In this document: piece after piece, positions 36,066 through 45,186 of the stretch | Numbering within the stretch: the stretch's first letter is position 1 | Layout: each line of letters opens with the position of its first letter | NCBI GenBank assembly: GCA_964653195.1 | Contig: CAZZCX010000002.1 | Location: forward strand, 1-64,000 | Source: CAYMDS01 sp964653195 | GTDB lineage: Bacteria; Patescibacteriota; Microgenomatia; Levybacterales; UBA12049 | Length of the DNA: 64,000 nt | Direction: 5' to 3' | Made by a program: the position numbers and the translations under genes | Notes under the pieces: generated by a model | Told to the model about the DNA's origin: nothing | Database searches by the model: none | Seen by the model: only the letters and a program-made list of their open reading frames with translations

Positions 36066-37141
36066 ACAGTTAAATTATACAGAAACGGCAAAAGTAGAAG
36101 CAAATAGCGAGGGAAAACCGGACTTATAGCCAAAAACGCTCCATAAATTGCAGACCATGAAATTACAAGCAAAATAGGAAACTGTATATTCTTTCTTTGA
36201 AAAAAACTGAAGACTGAAACGATGCTAGATAGAGGCCAAAGCATACTCCACTCTTTCACTTTTTGAATTGTAGAAAAATGCGTATACCATTTGCCCTGTA
36301 AGATAAGCGGGAAAATAGTGCCTATAAAAGGGGACCTGGCACCGTCTCTATAAAACGAAAGAATATACTTCTGCACCTTAATAAAATCAATAAAATTATG
36401 ACCAATCAGAAAATACCTCAGATAAGTGAGAACAAAAACAAAAAAACTAATAGGCAATGAAAGAAAATATTTATATATTTCTTTCTTATCTTTATAATGT
36501 ATTGTAATTGCTATAAGAATTGCCAGTACAGGTAAAACAGCTAAAAAAGCCAGCTTGGAAGCAGCGAAAAATCCAAGCATTATAGAAGAGATAAAATATT
36601 TCTTTTTTATGATAAAGATAAAAACCAGTAAAAGAAATAGCAGTTGAGTCAAATCGAAGAAAGGAGCACGGAGTTGGGTATAAAAAAGAGGGTCAAAGGA
36701 AAATAACATTGCAGGTAAGAATGCCCAAAACTTACTTTTAAATATTTGATAATTAAATATATAGTAAACGCCAAGACTACTTAAGCCAATAATTAAAGCA
36801 AAGATATTTTCATTTTTAAAAAGTAGAATTGTTAGACCTAAGATATACTTGCTCAAATATTGTGTTTCAGGGTTAATCAATGTCGGGTCAGCTCCCTTAA
36901 TTAACTCCCATGACGAGTATATATATAATCCATCATCACCTATCGAATTAGTTGAATTTGGAACTACCCACTGTGATTTGAGATATCTCTCTTTCCAGTA
37001 ATTAGAATTAAATTTCGTCGTGTATCGACCCCGATAAGCGTAGATACGAAACAATAAATGACATGCAAATAGAATTATAAAAAATATCAATAATATTTTT
37101 TTAAACTTATGAATATTCAAATTAGTATTTTTAATCAACAT
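36017..37141 (-). CDS. GT-C-like polytopic membrane protein
   Basis: I start this at ATG 37141 (374 residues, MLIKNTNLNIHKF); the TTG at 37186 would extend it by 15 residues into the upstream gene. A first membrane segment is followed by an outer loop with NYWKERYLKSQW, DDGLYIYSSWELIKG and INPETQYLSKYILGL, then further membrane helices. It is a distant paralogue of the truncated gene at 3311-4311, sharing the W-x-x-R-Y, INPE and LF-x-NEN motifs. D-D-G-L-Y in the loop may provide acidic catalytic residues. The function is inferred only as lipid-sugar dependent glycosyl transfer. Confidence 0.68.
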   Translation of the reverse strand: MLIKNTNLNIHKFKKILLIFFIILFACHLLFRIYAYRGRYTTKFNSNYWKERYLKSQWVVPNSTNSIGDDGLYIYSSWELIKGADPTLINPETQYLSKYILGLTILLFKNENIFALIIGLSSLGVYYIFNYQIFKSKFWAFLPAMLFSFDPLFYTQLRAPFFDLTQLLFLLLVFIFIIKKKYFISSIMLGFFAASKLAFLAVLPVLAILIAITIHYKDKKEIYKYFLSLPISFFVFVLTYLRYFLIGHNFIDFIKVQKYILSFYRDGARSPFIGTIFPLILQGKWYTHFSTIQKVKEWSMLWPLSSIVSVFSFFQRKNIQFPILLVISWSAIYGAFLAISPVFPRYLLLLLPFLYNLTVWVISKSIPLKLLSRQ

Positions 37142-38312
37142 TATTTTTAAAACGTGTTTTGCCAAAATAAATAATTGACCAAACAATAATTATTACAATT
37201 GCTGTAATTAAATATAATGTGCTTAGTAGCTGAGGTACAGGTTCATCCCAGTGGCCTAAATATAAATAAGGAATGTATGACATTAAAGCTGAGAATGAAA
37301 ATATAAGTGATGCTGAAAAGATATATGTATTTCTTACAAGAAGCGCTGAGAAAGGTAAAAGGACCATTAAATACCAAGGCTGGAAATTACCTGATTTTTG
37401 AGTAGCAGCAAATACAGAGAATATTAGGCACACTAAAGAAACTATTGAAACTTGAGGCCATGTTATTTTCTCTTTCATGTATTGTAAAACGATAACTGCC
37501 AAAAACACTGGGAGCAGAAAAACTGTCGCAAACTTTGTTGCGATTGAAAAAATCAAAAACATAGATGTAAGTAAATACCGTTTCTGGACAAGATAAAATA
37601 AACTAATTAACGCCATAAAAACCATAAAAATATCTAAATGTCCGGAAACGAGACTTTCAATCAATATGAGTGGGTTGAGTGCAAAAAAAGCAGTAGCTAA
37701 AGTTGAGGTTTTCGAATCAATTTTATGAACAATTTTGTTAATAAAATAAACTGAACCCAAATAAGAAATGCCGACTAAAATTTTGAACAGTAAAAAAGTG
37801 ACTATGAAAATTTGATTTCCAATATATGAAATCGGAATCGTTACAGCCAACCATAGCGGGCCGTATGGATATGTTCTATGTGTCCAATGCATAAATGAAA
37901 GCATCGGGTCTTTGGGAAAATCTAAAGCTTTATAAAGATAGGGATTTTTACCATATAGCGTAAATATCTTCGCATCAAATATGTAGTTGAAAAAATCGTG
38001 AGAAAAAGCATTATACGAAAAAACGAGTAAGCAAGCTGTTAGGATTACCAATATCCACATATCTTTAACCGACATGGAACCTTTTTTTATTAAATATAAA
38101 AATAATAAATATGAACTAAATAAAATACAAAGTATCAATAGATATAAAAATGTAGATAGAGGTCTGTTAAAATAACCTATACTCTGAAATAAGCTCTGTA
38201 TCTTAAATAATTGCGGGAAACGAGTTAAAGCCAATCCTAAATCAATCTGCGTGAAAGAAAATAGAAATAAACCTACTACGCCTATTGTATGCAAAAATAC
38301 TATTCTTTTCAT
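37131..38312 (-). CDS. GT87-like alpha-mannosyltransferase type membrane protein
   Basis: A 393-residue polytopic protein with AFSHDFFNYIFDAKIF, YGKNPY and TYPYGPLWLAVTIP, the signature order of GT-C enzymes related to GT87/PimE-like polyprenyl-phosphate mannosyltransferases (first outer loop acidic H-D, then Y-G-x-N-P-Y, then Y-P-Y-G-P). The remainder is membrane spanning with SGHLDIFMVFMAL in the fifth or sixth segment. It likely transfers mannose or a similar sugar to an envelope glycolipid. It overlaps the next gene by 11 bases and is 21 bases downstream of the DPM-like GT2, a pairing that fits donor synthesis and use. Confidence 0.78.
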   Translation of the reverse strand: MKRIVFLHTIGVVGLFLFSFTQIDLGLALTRFPQLFKIQSLFQSIGYFNRPLSTFLYLLILCILFSSYLLFLYLIKKGSMSVKDMWILVILTACLLVFSYNAFSHDFFNYIFDAKIFTLYGKNPYLYKALDFPKDPMLSFMHWTHRTYPYGPLWLAVTIPISYIGNQIFIVTFLLFKILVGISYLGSVYFINKIVHKIDSKTSTLATAFFALNPLILIESLVSGHLDIFMVFMALISLFYLVQKRYLLTSMFLIFSIATKFATVFLLPVFLAVIVLQYMKEKITWPQVSIVSLVCLIFSVFAATQKSGNFQPWYLMVLLPFSALLVRNTYIFSASLIFSFSALMSYIPYLYLGHWDEPVPQLLSTLYLITAIVIIIVWSIIYFGKTRFKNNVD

Positions 38313-38333
38313 TTTTTACTTTTTACAAATAAA

Positions 38334-39134
38334 TTATAAGTATTTTCCTTTTTTATTATTATTTCTTATACTTAATAACTCTAAAACTCCTTCTACTGAA
38401 TCACGAATTGGACTTACTCTTCGACTTTCTACATATAACCAGCTTACTGGAACCTCTTTGATACGAAAACCTAAATTCTTTGCATAAAGTAATAATTCTA
38501 CATCGAATCCAGCTTTTACCGCAGATCCCACTATTGTTTTATAACCATCATGGGCTGTATTTATTTTATTGAATACTTGTAATGCAGCACTTCTTGAAAA
38601 CATCTTAAAACCACATTGGGTATCAGTTATATCATTAAGCCCAACTAAAACTTTGCGAAGAATGATATTCGCTCGGGATATGATAAGTCTTGAGAGAGGA
38701 GATCCTTTCCTTTGTGTGTTTCTTGAACCTATTACCACTCCATAACCTTTCTGAAAATAGGGCAGTAATTTGCTTATTTCCTCAATTGGTGTCGCTTGAT
38801 CCATATCAGTAAAAAGAACATACTTACCTTTCGTTGCTAAAACACCCTTAGTTACTGCGCCTGCTTTACCCATGTGTTCACTTTTAATTATAATAAAATG
38901 CTTATTTTCACTAGCAAATTTCTCAACAAAGCCAATACTACCATCCTTCGAACCATCATCTACCACTATAACCTCATAGGAATACTCCATCTTATCGAGA
39001 TAGTGTTTTAGCTTATTGAGTACACCTTTACGAAGATTTGCCATCTCATCAAATGATGGGATTACCACACTGAGGTAAATATTATTCACTTTACAATTAT
39101 ACAACAATGTTTTATCTCTTATCACCTTCACCAC
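38334..39134 (-). CDS. GT2 glycosyltransferase, dolichyl-phosphate beta-glucosyltransferase (ALG5)-like
   Basis: A 251-266 residue enzyme. The core has YLSVVIPSFDEMANL, EVIVVDDGSKDGS, GKAGAVTKGVLA, VLFTDMDQATP and DTQCGFKMFSR, the signatures of ALG5-like enzymes that make polyprenyl-phosphate-glucose. There is no in-frame ATG at the 5' end. The given start is a GTG at 39134, which overlaps the MazG gene by 23 bases. A GTG at 39089 just before NNIYLSVVIP is an equally good choice and would leave a 22-base spacer. It is followed by the GT87-like gene. Confidence 0.85.
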   Translation of the reverse strand: MVKVIRDKTLLYNCKVNNIYLSVVIPSFDEMANLRKGVLNKLKHYLDKMEYSYEVIVVDDGSKDGSIGFVEKFASENKHFIIIKSEHMGKAGAVTKGVLATKGKYVLFTDMDQATPIEEISKLLPYFQKGYGVVIGSRNTQRKGSPLSRLIISRANIILRKVLVGLNDITDTQCGFKMFSRSAALQVFNKINTAHDGYKTIVGSAVKAGFDVELLLYAKNLGFRIKEVPVSWLYVESRRVSPIRDSVEGVLELLSIRNNNKKGKYL

Positions 39135-39450
39135 TGATCTTTCCGCGTTTCAAACGAGAAAATAATTTATCTAAATTGGCCTCTGCGACTTCTTCAACAG
39201 TCATTCCAAGCTCTGTACAAATTTGTGTGAAATACCACAAAACATCCCCTAATTCACTTTTTAGCATCACTTTATCATCTTCGCTGATTTTCCCATTTTT
39301 ATCTCTAAATATTTTTTTTATTTTTCCTGCGAATTCACCGGCTTCATTTACTAATCCAAGCGTAGGATAAATAAGTGGTCCTTCAACTTTTATAAGTGAC
39401 CAAGTTTTCCGAGACTCTTTCTGGTAGTTTTTATATTTCTTCGTATTCAT
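39112..39450 (-). CDS. MazG-type nucleoside triphosphate pyrophosphohydrolase
   Basis: A 112-residue all-alpha NTP pyrophosphatase of the MazG/dUTPase-like superfamily. NEAGEFAGKIKK and KSELGDVLWYFTQI carry the E-x-x-E and E-x-x-D magnesium-binding sets. The family hydrolyses (d)NTPs to the monophosphate and is often called a house-cleaning enzyme. It is the first gene of the minus-strand operon that continues with the ALG5-like GT2. A TATAAT box 6 bases before the ATG suggests a leaderless transcript, divergent from the ABC transporter gene at 39513. Confidence 0.85.
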   Translation of the reverse strand: MNTKKYKNYQKESRKTWSLIKVEGPLIYPTLGLVNEAGEFAGKIKKIFRDKNGKISEDDKVMLKSELGDVLWYFTQICTELGMTVEEVAEANLDKLFSRLKRGKISGEGDKR

Positions 39451-39456
39451 AACTAA

Positions 39457-39462
39457 ATTATA
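39457..39462 (-). promoter_or_regulatory. -10 box of the MazG gene, leaderless type
   Basis: TATAAT on the minus strand, 6 bases before the ATG at 39450. No clear -35 hexamer and no ribosome binding site. The 62-base divergent intergenic region also holds the -10 box of the plus-strand ABC gene. Confidence 0.6.
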
Positions 39463-39499
39463 TCACTATTATATTCATGAAATAATAAAAATATTAATG

Positions 39500-39505
39500 T
39501 ACAAT
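39500..39505 (+). promoter_or_regulatory. -10 box of the ABC transporter gene, leaderless type
   Basis: TACAAT, 7 bases before the ATG at 39513, with no Shine-Dalgarno sequence between them. The -35 region is poor. The spacing matches other leaderless-type genes in the window. Confidence 0.5.
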
Positions 39506-39512
39506 ATAGCGA

Positions 39513-41282
39513 ATGAAAAATTTAATAACAATAATTAGAATTTCAAAACCGCTTCATCACTTAGTAGGATTAATTGCCTTACTTATACTCATGTCCGCAA
39601 GTCTTCAATTAGTAGCTCCAATACTTTCCAAATTTATCGTTGATGACATAGTCGCTCAAGTTTCAGGAAAAAACGGAAATTTAAACCGTTTATTGATACT
39701 AGTAATTTCGGCATTCGCAGTAAATTTCTTAGGCTTAGTATCAACAGTAATATCAGAGCGGGTTGGCGATCACTTCGCCGGAAAACTCAGAAAATTCCTT
39801 ACCGAAAAATTCTATCATAAAATGCTCACTCTTCCTCAATCCTACTTTGACTCAGAAGTCTCTGGAAAGATAGTAAATCAACTTAGCCGAGGTATTCAGT
39901 CGACTCAAGGTTTTATGAATACTGCTACAAATTTCATACTTCCCACTTTTCTTCAAAGTTTTTTTATTATAGCTATACTTGCATACTTCAATCTTACCAT
40001 CGCATTTTTTACTTTCATTCTTTTTCCAATTTACCTCACGCTCTCACATTTATCGACAATTAAATGGGGTAAGGAAGAAGTGAAAAAAAATGCAATAGAA
40101 GATATCTCAAGAGGAAGAATACAGGAAGTTATAACAAATATAAAACTGGTAAAAAGTTTCACTAACGAAAGAAATGAATACATTAAAGTCTCAGAAAATT
40201 TATCTGAAATAAACAAGATATATGCCGTTCAAAGCCGCACATATCATCTTTTTGATTTTTTTCGAGGTCTATCGCTTCAAATTATCCTTTTTGCGATAAA
40301 CATTCTGGTTTTTTATAATGCCTTTATCGGTGAATTAACTCTTGGCGAAATGGTTCTTATACTTCAGTTAGTTAATCAGGCTAGAATACCGCTTTTTGCT
40401 ATGTCATTTATTCTCACACAGCTTCAAACAGCCGAAGCGGGATCAAGAGAATATCTCCAAATCCTCAATCTTGTATCAATTGAAGATTATTCCAAAAACC
40501 TATCAAAAAATTTAATTAAAGATCCAAGTATTATATTTAAAAATGTCAGTTTTGGTTACAAAGACACAACACAAGTATTAAAAGATATCACTTTTCAAAT
40601 AAATAGAAATGAAACTATAGCTCTTGTCGGCCATAGTGGAGCCGGAAAATCAACAGTAGTAAATCTAATATTGAAATTTTACCAACCCACAAGCGGAAAA
40701 ATATACTTAGAAAATAATGACTATTCGAAAATGGATCATACTTTTATCCGCAAACATATTTCATTAGTTTTTCAGGAAAATGAGCTTTTCTCCACAAGTA
40801 TAAAAGAAAACGTGGCTTATGGGAAAACAAACGCGACAGACGAAGAAGTAAATAAAGCACTCAAGCTCGCGAATGCATACGATTTCGTGATGAAACTACC
40901 AGATAAGATCAATAGCCAAGTTGGAGAAAGAGGAGTAAGGCTTTCAGGCGGACAAAAACAAAGAATTCAAATTGCTCGTGCCATTCTTAAAAACTCACCT
41001 ATTCTAATTCTTGATGAAGCAACCTCTTCACTTGATGCTAAATCTGAAAAAGAGGTTCAGGAAGCACTAGAAAACCTGATGAAGAAAAAATTAGTTATAA
41101 TAATTGCCCACCGATTTTCAACTATTCAAAATGTAGATAAGATAATAGTTATTGATGAAGGGAAAATAATAGAGAGCGGTACACCGAAAGAATTATCGAG
41201 TAAAAAAGGTATTTACTCTGAACTTCTTAATTACCAAATTGAAGGAAATAAAAAGTTGCTTGCGAAGTTTGATATTTATTAA
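39513..41282 (+). CDS. ABC exporter, MsbA/multidrug type (fused membrane and ATPase domains)
   Basis: A full-length 589-residue half-transporter. The N-terminal ~310 residues are the six-helix exporter domain (signature near FFRGLSLQIILFAINILVF). The C-terminal ATPase has the Walker A GHSGAGKST, the Q-loop region FQENELFS, signature LSGGQKQR, Walker B ILILDEATSSLD and the switch His in IAHRFST. It should work as a homodimer that exports a lipid, peptide or drug. In this setting, beside two glycan clusters, a lipid-linked glycan is a possible cargo but nothing in the sequence proves it. It is transcribed alone, divergent from the MazG gene and convergent with the gene at 41288, only 5 bases away. 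Confidence 0.93.
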   Translation: MKNLITIIRISKPLHHLVGLIALLILMSASLQLVAPILSKFIVDDIVAQVSGKNGNLNRLLILVISAFAVNFLGLVSTVISERVGDHFAGKLRKFLTEKFYHKMLTLPQSYFDSEVSGKIVNQLSRGIQSTQGFMNTATNFILPTFLQSFFIIAILAYFNLTIAFFTFILFPIYLTLSHLSTIKWGKEEVKKNAIEDISRGRIQEVITNIKLVKSFTNERNEYIKVSENLSEINKIYAVQSRTYHLFDFFRGLSLQIILFAINILVFYNAFIGELTLGEMVLILQLVNQARIPLFAMSFILTQLQTAEAGSREYLQILNLVSIEDYSKNLSKNLIKDPSIIFKNVSFGYKDTTQVLKDITFQINRNETIALVGHSGAGKSTVVNLILKFYQPTSGKIYLENNDYSKMDHTFIRKHISLVFQENELFSTSIKENVAYGKTNATDEEVNKALKLANAYDFVMKLPDKINSQVGERGVRLSGGQKQRIQIARAILKNSPILILDEATSSLDAKSEKEVQEALENLMKKKLVIIIAHRFSTIQNVDKIIVIDEGKIIESGTPKELSSKKGIYSELLNYQIEGNKKLLAKFDIY

Positions 41283-41287
41283 ATAAA

Positions 41288-43111
41288 CTATTCTCCTGGT
41301 TGGCTGGATAATTCACGAAGAAATAAATTATAGTCGAATTGGTTTACCGCTCCGTCATCGGTAATATCAGCACTTGATTTCTTATTAACGTCACTGCAGT
41401 CCCTTGGCTCACTAAGCCCAGAATAACAATCAAGTATCATATTATAATCCAGAATAGATAGGGCATTATCATTATTTGTATCACCCGTAATTAAATATAC
41501 GGAAAGTAAATTATTAACTTGTCCGGAGGTCACATTCACAATACCTGGTATATTTTTTTTCAAATACTGATTTACTTTCACTTTCACTGTATAAATTCCG
41601 GTTGCTAAATTATTATAACTTACCAATCCTTGATATTTACCACTTGAGGGAATATAGGTGATAATACCCTGATTTTGGGCCACTAGTTGGTTTGTGGCAT
41701 TATATATTTCCATACTTAAAGTGCGTGTCGTGCGAAGAGGATTTTGAGTGCCAAGGGATCCCGGATTAGCATTATCTCCTCCTCTTCCAATACCATGCAG
41801 AAAAACTATACTATTTAAAGATGTAGCGCCTGGTGCGATAGTAGAGGTAGGAGGTGCATTTGTCAAAGTAGGTACAGCTGTCGGTGTAACTGTAATACTT
41901 GGCGTGATACTAGGTGTGATATTTCCACTTCTAATCTCAAGAGCTGCCAATCCAACATTTGTGTTTTGAGAAAAGGAATTAATAATTCTAGATGCATTTG
42001 TATAAACATTTGTTTCAATAAAACCAAATAAGAACTTAGAAGGTACAGCAGTTAAATACTTTGTACCTCCGTCTCTCCCAAACCCGAAAACCGTCATATT
42101 ATTTTGCATTGACTTGTATGAATCAATTGTATTGTCATCTTCTAAATGTGACAGGAACAAGGATCTGTTTTTTTGAGTATCACTGAAATAAAGCCACTCA
42201 GGGGATGGCAAATCATTGGCCCACTCCTGACCACCTGTATATCTTTCATTATTAGAAGAAATCATAAAATTTGTTGAGGGATTAAAGGTACCATTAGGTG
42301 TGCCTTCATATAGAAACCAGTATGAATGACCTACTGATGTCAATGTCATACGCGCAAATGTAGGATAAATTTCCCAACTTCCTGACCAACTACCATTTGT
42401 AGAATTTATGGTAGCCTTAAGAGGACCTTGATTGACTATTTGACTGACTGAACCAGTACTACCCGGGTGAAAAAATCCTTCTGGATGAACCATATTTGGT
42501 ATTCCACGAAAACTGCCTGCTGAACCTACTGTAGGTCTGTACGAAATCCAGTCAATTCCATCTCTATCTATAAAGCCTGCAAATCCTGCTCCTGCCTTGT
42601 GGTAGTAGTAAGTACCGCTAGATGTAGTAAGCCTAAAGCTTGATTGACCTTGAAAGTTAATATTATCTGCAACGGTTACTTGTGGAGTAAAATTATTGGC
42701 ACTAAAACCAGGCCCAGTATCAAAATATAAATAATAATTCTTAGCAGTATTAGCAGCTATTTCGGGAGACAAATAAATAAACTTACCTGTAGTTCCGTTT
42801 GTAATATCAAATTGAAACGGGACCAAAGGATTTACAATTCCACCCTGAGAATTAGTTTCTATAAGTTTTAATGAATTTAAGTTTGCTGTCCCACTCTGCC
42901 CTGCCTGTTGTAAGATTTGTGAAAAGTTCAAATTCAGTTCCAAAGGCTTACCAGAAGCTACAGGAATATTGGATTGAATAGTCAGTTTCACACGATATTT
43001 ACGATCTAAATCGTGCCAAGGTACAGTTTGAGCTGCACTTTGAGTAATGGAAAAATATACCAGAGAAATTATAAATAACAGAACAGAAACGCTTAAAAGA
43101 AACTTTCTCAT
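41288..43111 (-). CDS. Secreted protein with N-terminal beta domain, Thr/Pro/Ser linker and dockerin-like C-terminus
   Basis: A 607-residue exported protein. I start it at ATG 43111 because MRKFLLSVSVLLFIISLVYF is a clear signal peptide (cleavage near SAAQ-T), while the TTG at 43216 adds 35 residues of no value and overlaps the upstream gene. The N-terminal part begins VPWHDLDRKYRVKLTI, a beta-rich domain like those of DUF2341-type surface proteins. A linker rich in T, P and S (ITPSITVTPTAVPT) separates it from a carbohydrate-binding-like beta domain. The C-terminal ~60 residues have two calcium-loop repeats (GDTNNDNALSILDYNMIL and ADITDDGAVNQFDYNLFL) of dockerin type I. No LPxTG or membrane anchor is seen. 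Confidence 0.8.
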   Translation of the reverse strand: MRKFLLSVSVLLFIISLVYFSITQSAAQTVPWHDLDRKYRVKLTIQSNIPVASGKPLELNLNFSQILQQAGQSGTANLNSLKLIETNSQGGIVNPLVPFQFDITNGTTGKFIYLSPEIAANTAKNYYLYFDTGPGFSANNFTPQVTVADNINFQGQSSFRLTTSSGTYYYHKAGAGFAGFIDRDGIDWISYRPTVGSAGSFRGIPNMVHPEGFFHPGSTGSVSQIVNQGPLKATINSTNGSWSGSWEIYPTFARMTLTSVGHSYWFLYEGTPNGTFNPSTNFMISSNNERYTGGQEWANDLPSPEWLYFSDTQKNRSLFLSHLEDDNTIDSYKSMQNNMTVFGFGRDGGTKYLTAVPSKFLFGFIETNVYTNASRIINSFSQNTNVGLAALEIRSGNITPSITPSITVTPTAVPTLTNAPPTSTIAPGATSLNSIVFLHGIGRGGDNANPGSLGTQNPLRTTRTLSMEIYNATNQLVAQNQGIITYIPSSGKYQGLVSYNNLATGIYTVKVKVNQYLKKNIPGIVNVTSGQVNNLLSVYLITGDTNNDNALSILDYNMILDCYSGLSEPRDCSDVNKKSSADITDDGAVNQFDYNLFLRELSSQPGE

Positions 43112-43190
43112 AAAGTGTGATGTAGTATTAATATTATAGTATTTGTTATTAAATTTATATATTTTTGCTCCTGAAAAAACTAATAGTATT

Positions 43191-44906
43191 TTACTTTTTA
43201 ATCTCAGATGATTCAAAAATCATATAAGCTACATCAGTAGTCGGAAATTGAGCAATTTTTCTGTCATAGTACAGGACTACAGGACGGGTTGGGTAAGAGA
43301 ATGTAGTAATTGGAGATTTACCCTGTGGGTAATTACCTGTACCGGCTATAATTAGAGTACGAGGCATATAAATTTCCTTTTCCCAGTCGACTTTTCGAAA
43401 CTCATACTTACCCGTATGTGAAAGCGTATTCACTAATCCTTTAAGCTGATAAACTGAATTCTTTTGATAATTTACAGGCGGGTACTTTGCATAAAAAAGT
43501 AAAGAGGTATAAAAAAATTCCGCACTTTCATCAAATATAATTTTATCGTAATTATGCTCAATGTTCTTTATATATTCTACAGTTTTTTTGTCTTCTGATC
43601 TCCAATCTTTGGCAAATTCTATGGGAAAACGGATGAAATAAGAAAGGAAATAAAATATGTAAGTATACGAGATAATTCCGATCATAAATGTCAAAATACC
43701 GGTTTTGAATAAATTATTTTTTAACTTGAATACATTTTGTAACAAATAAAAAAAACCATATGCAGAAAATACTATAAAGGGAATAATAATAGGATAAGAC
43801 CTTGTGCCATTTGGAACCGAAATAATTATCGATCCGATAAAAAATATTGCCAAAAACCATATATAAAACGGGTAGAAATAACTGCTTCTTTTTTTTAACG
43901 CATAATATATTCCAATTAAAAGCAATGGGAAATCGAAATAATGAAACATAGCGAGATTCCCTCCAACATCCTGATTCGGCTTTGCTGCTCCTGTTGTGAA
44001 AAAGAAATTAGTTGAAAAGAATGAAATAAGATTTATTAAGTATTTCCATAGAACCAAAACCCAATAATTAAAAAAAATCTTCTGCGCTAAAGGAGGCAAA
44101 ACTAAAAAATAGCTTCTTGTTTGGATAATATCTGATCTTGCCTCATTTCCAAATATTAATGCGTCCTTATGCGTAGAAAAGCCTGATTGCGATTGAAGAG
44201 TCAGAAAAGTTACTAAAAAAGGTATCATACCTATACAAAATAAAATAAGGATTGACACTAATGTCTTTTTTGAATTTTTTAGATAGTTAAGATACAAAAA
44301 AATAAGTGCGAAAAATATTACGGGTGCGATAAGCCTTGTTACATTGTAAGTATAGACAGCCAATATAAAAGAAATTATAGAAATAATAAAAAAAAGTAAA
44401 TTATTTTTTCGTTGAACCGCTATAACAAAAAATAATGTGCCCAATAACATAAGCGCTGTCGCAGCGTTTACTTCATAACCAGCCCGTGAAAAGAAAAAAT
44501 GCCAGGGATTAAGTGCGAGAAAAAGACTGGATATCACTGCAAATCCCTTGTTTTTGGAAAGTTCGTAAACAAGAAAAAATAGAAATATTACACTCAGTGA
44601 TCCCAAAAAAGCAGAAGGAAATCTTACAGCAAATGCATTTGCTCCAAATAATTTTATTGACAAAGTAGTTGAGTAAATATATAGAGGCAACTTATAGTCA
44701 TCAAAGGATCGAAAATATAATGGCATATTCTCACCATATTCATCTTTCCCGGTAAGTAGGATAGAGTAGGCATTGTATCCGATAGCTGTTTCATCCGGAT
44801 ATAATCCATTCGGAATATTCGAAAGCTGGTGAAATCTTAGGAAAAGAGCTATTGAAAAGATTAAAGCGAGCGAGAGTAAGTGATAATTATTCTTAACAAT
44901 TCTCAT
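43191..44906 (-). CDS. GT39/PMT-like glycosyltransferase, DEYG-type paralogue D
   Basis: A 571-residue polytopic protein with GLYPDETAIGYNAYSIL, GKDEYGENMPL, FDDYKLPLYIYST and VRFPSAFLGS, the same motif order as the tandem genes at 12567-17489. In this copy the W-D-E of the others is P-D-E; the acidic pair is kept. The soluble C-terminal domain contains DWRSEDKKTVEYI. It stands about 26 kb from its relatives, upstream of the secreted dockerin-type protein (79 bases between), so that protein could be its glycosylation target. That link is inference from position only. Confidence 0.82.
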   Translation of the reverse strand: MRIVKNNYHLLSLALIFSIALFLRFHQLSNIPNGLYPDETAIGYNAYSILLTGKDEYGENMPLYFRSFDDYKLPLYIYSTTLSIKLFGANAFAVRFPSAFLGSLSVIFLFFLVYELSKNKGFAVISSLFLALNPWHFFFSRAGYEVNAATALMLLGTLFFVIAVQRKNNLLFFIISIISFILAVYTYNVTRLIAPVIFFALIFLYLNYLKNSKKTLVSILILFCIGMIPFLVTFLTLQSQSGFSTHKDALIFGNEARSDIIQTRSYFLVLPPLAQKIFFNYWVLVLWKYLINLISFFSTNFFFTTGAAKPNQDVGGNLAMFHYFDFPLLLIGIYYALKKRSSYFYPFYIWFLAIFFIGSIIISVPNGTRSYPIIIPFIVFSAYGFFYLLQNVFKLKNNLFKTGILTFMIGIISYTYIFYFLSYFIRFPIEFAKDWRSEDKKTVEYIKNIEHNYDKIIFDESAEFFYTSLLFYAKYPPVNYQKNSVYQLKGLVNTLSHTGKYEFRKVDWEKEIYMPRTLIIAGTGNYPQGKSPITTFSYPTRPVVLYYDRKIAQFPTTDVAYMIFESSEIKK

Positions 44907-45186
44907 ATTTCAAATATGTATCAAAATCAATATATATACTTAAAATAAAGTAAATTTTTCAATTTACCTCATACTCAACAATTATACCAAAGATAGATAA
45001 TGTAATTTTATGTTTAACACATACATAAAATTGATTGAGATAATTTGAAGAAATTAAACTTTTTTAGAACTGCGAAATTATAATATCAGTCTTTGCCCGC
45101 CTACTTTTACTATTTAGCAATAATTACAATCTGAGAAGTACTGAATTGTCTCTAATTTACTCATACTGTATAATTCAAAGCTAGAT
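44907..45186. other. Divergent intergenic region
   Basis: 280 bases between the PMT-like gene (minus) and the AI-2E family permease gene (plus). It holds the good plus-strand promoter at 45146-45174. The rest is AT-rich, with no open reading frame or strong hairpin that I could see. Confidence 0.6.
45146..45174 (+). promoter_or_regulatory. Sigma-70-type promoter of the AI-2E family permease gene
   Basis: TTGTCT at 45146-45151 and TATAAT at 45169-45174, spacer exactly 17 bases. The ATG at 45187 is 12 bases beyond the -10 box, so the leader would be only about 5-6 bases, too short for a ribosome binding site; none is visible. Confidence 0.75.

Noticed and set aside
43112..43216. N-terminal extension of the secreted protein from a TTG at 43216.
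   Set aside because: The clear signal peptide begins at the ATG at 43111 and the extension overlaps the upstream gene.
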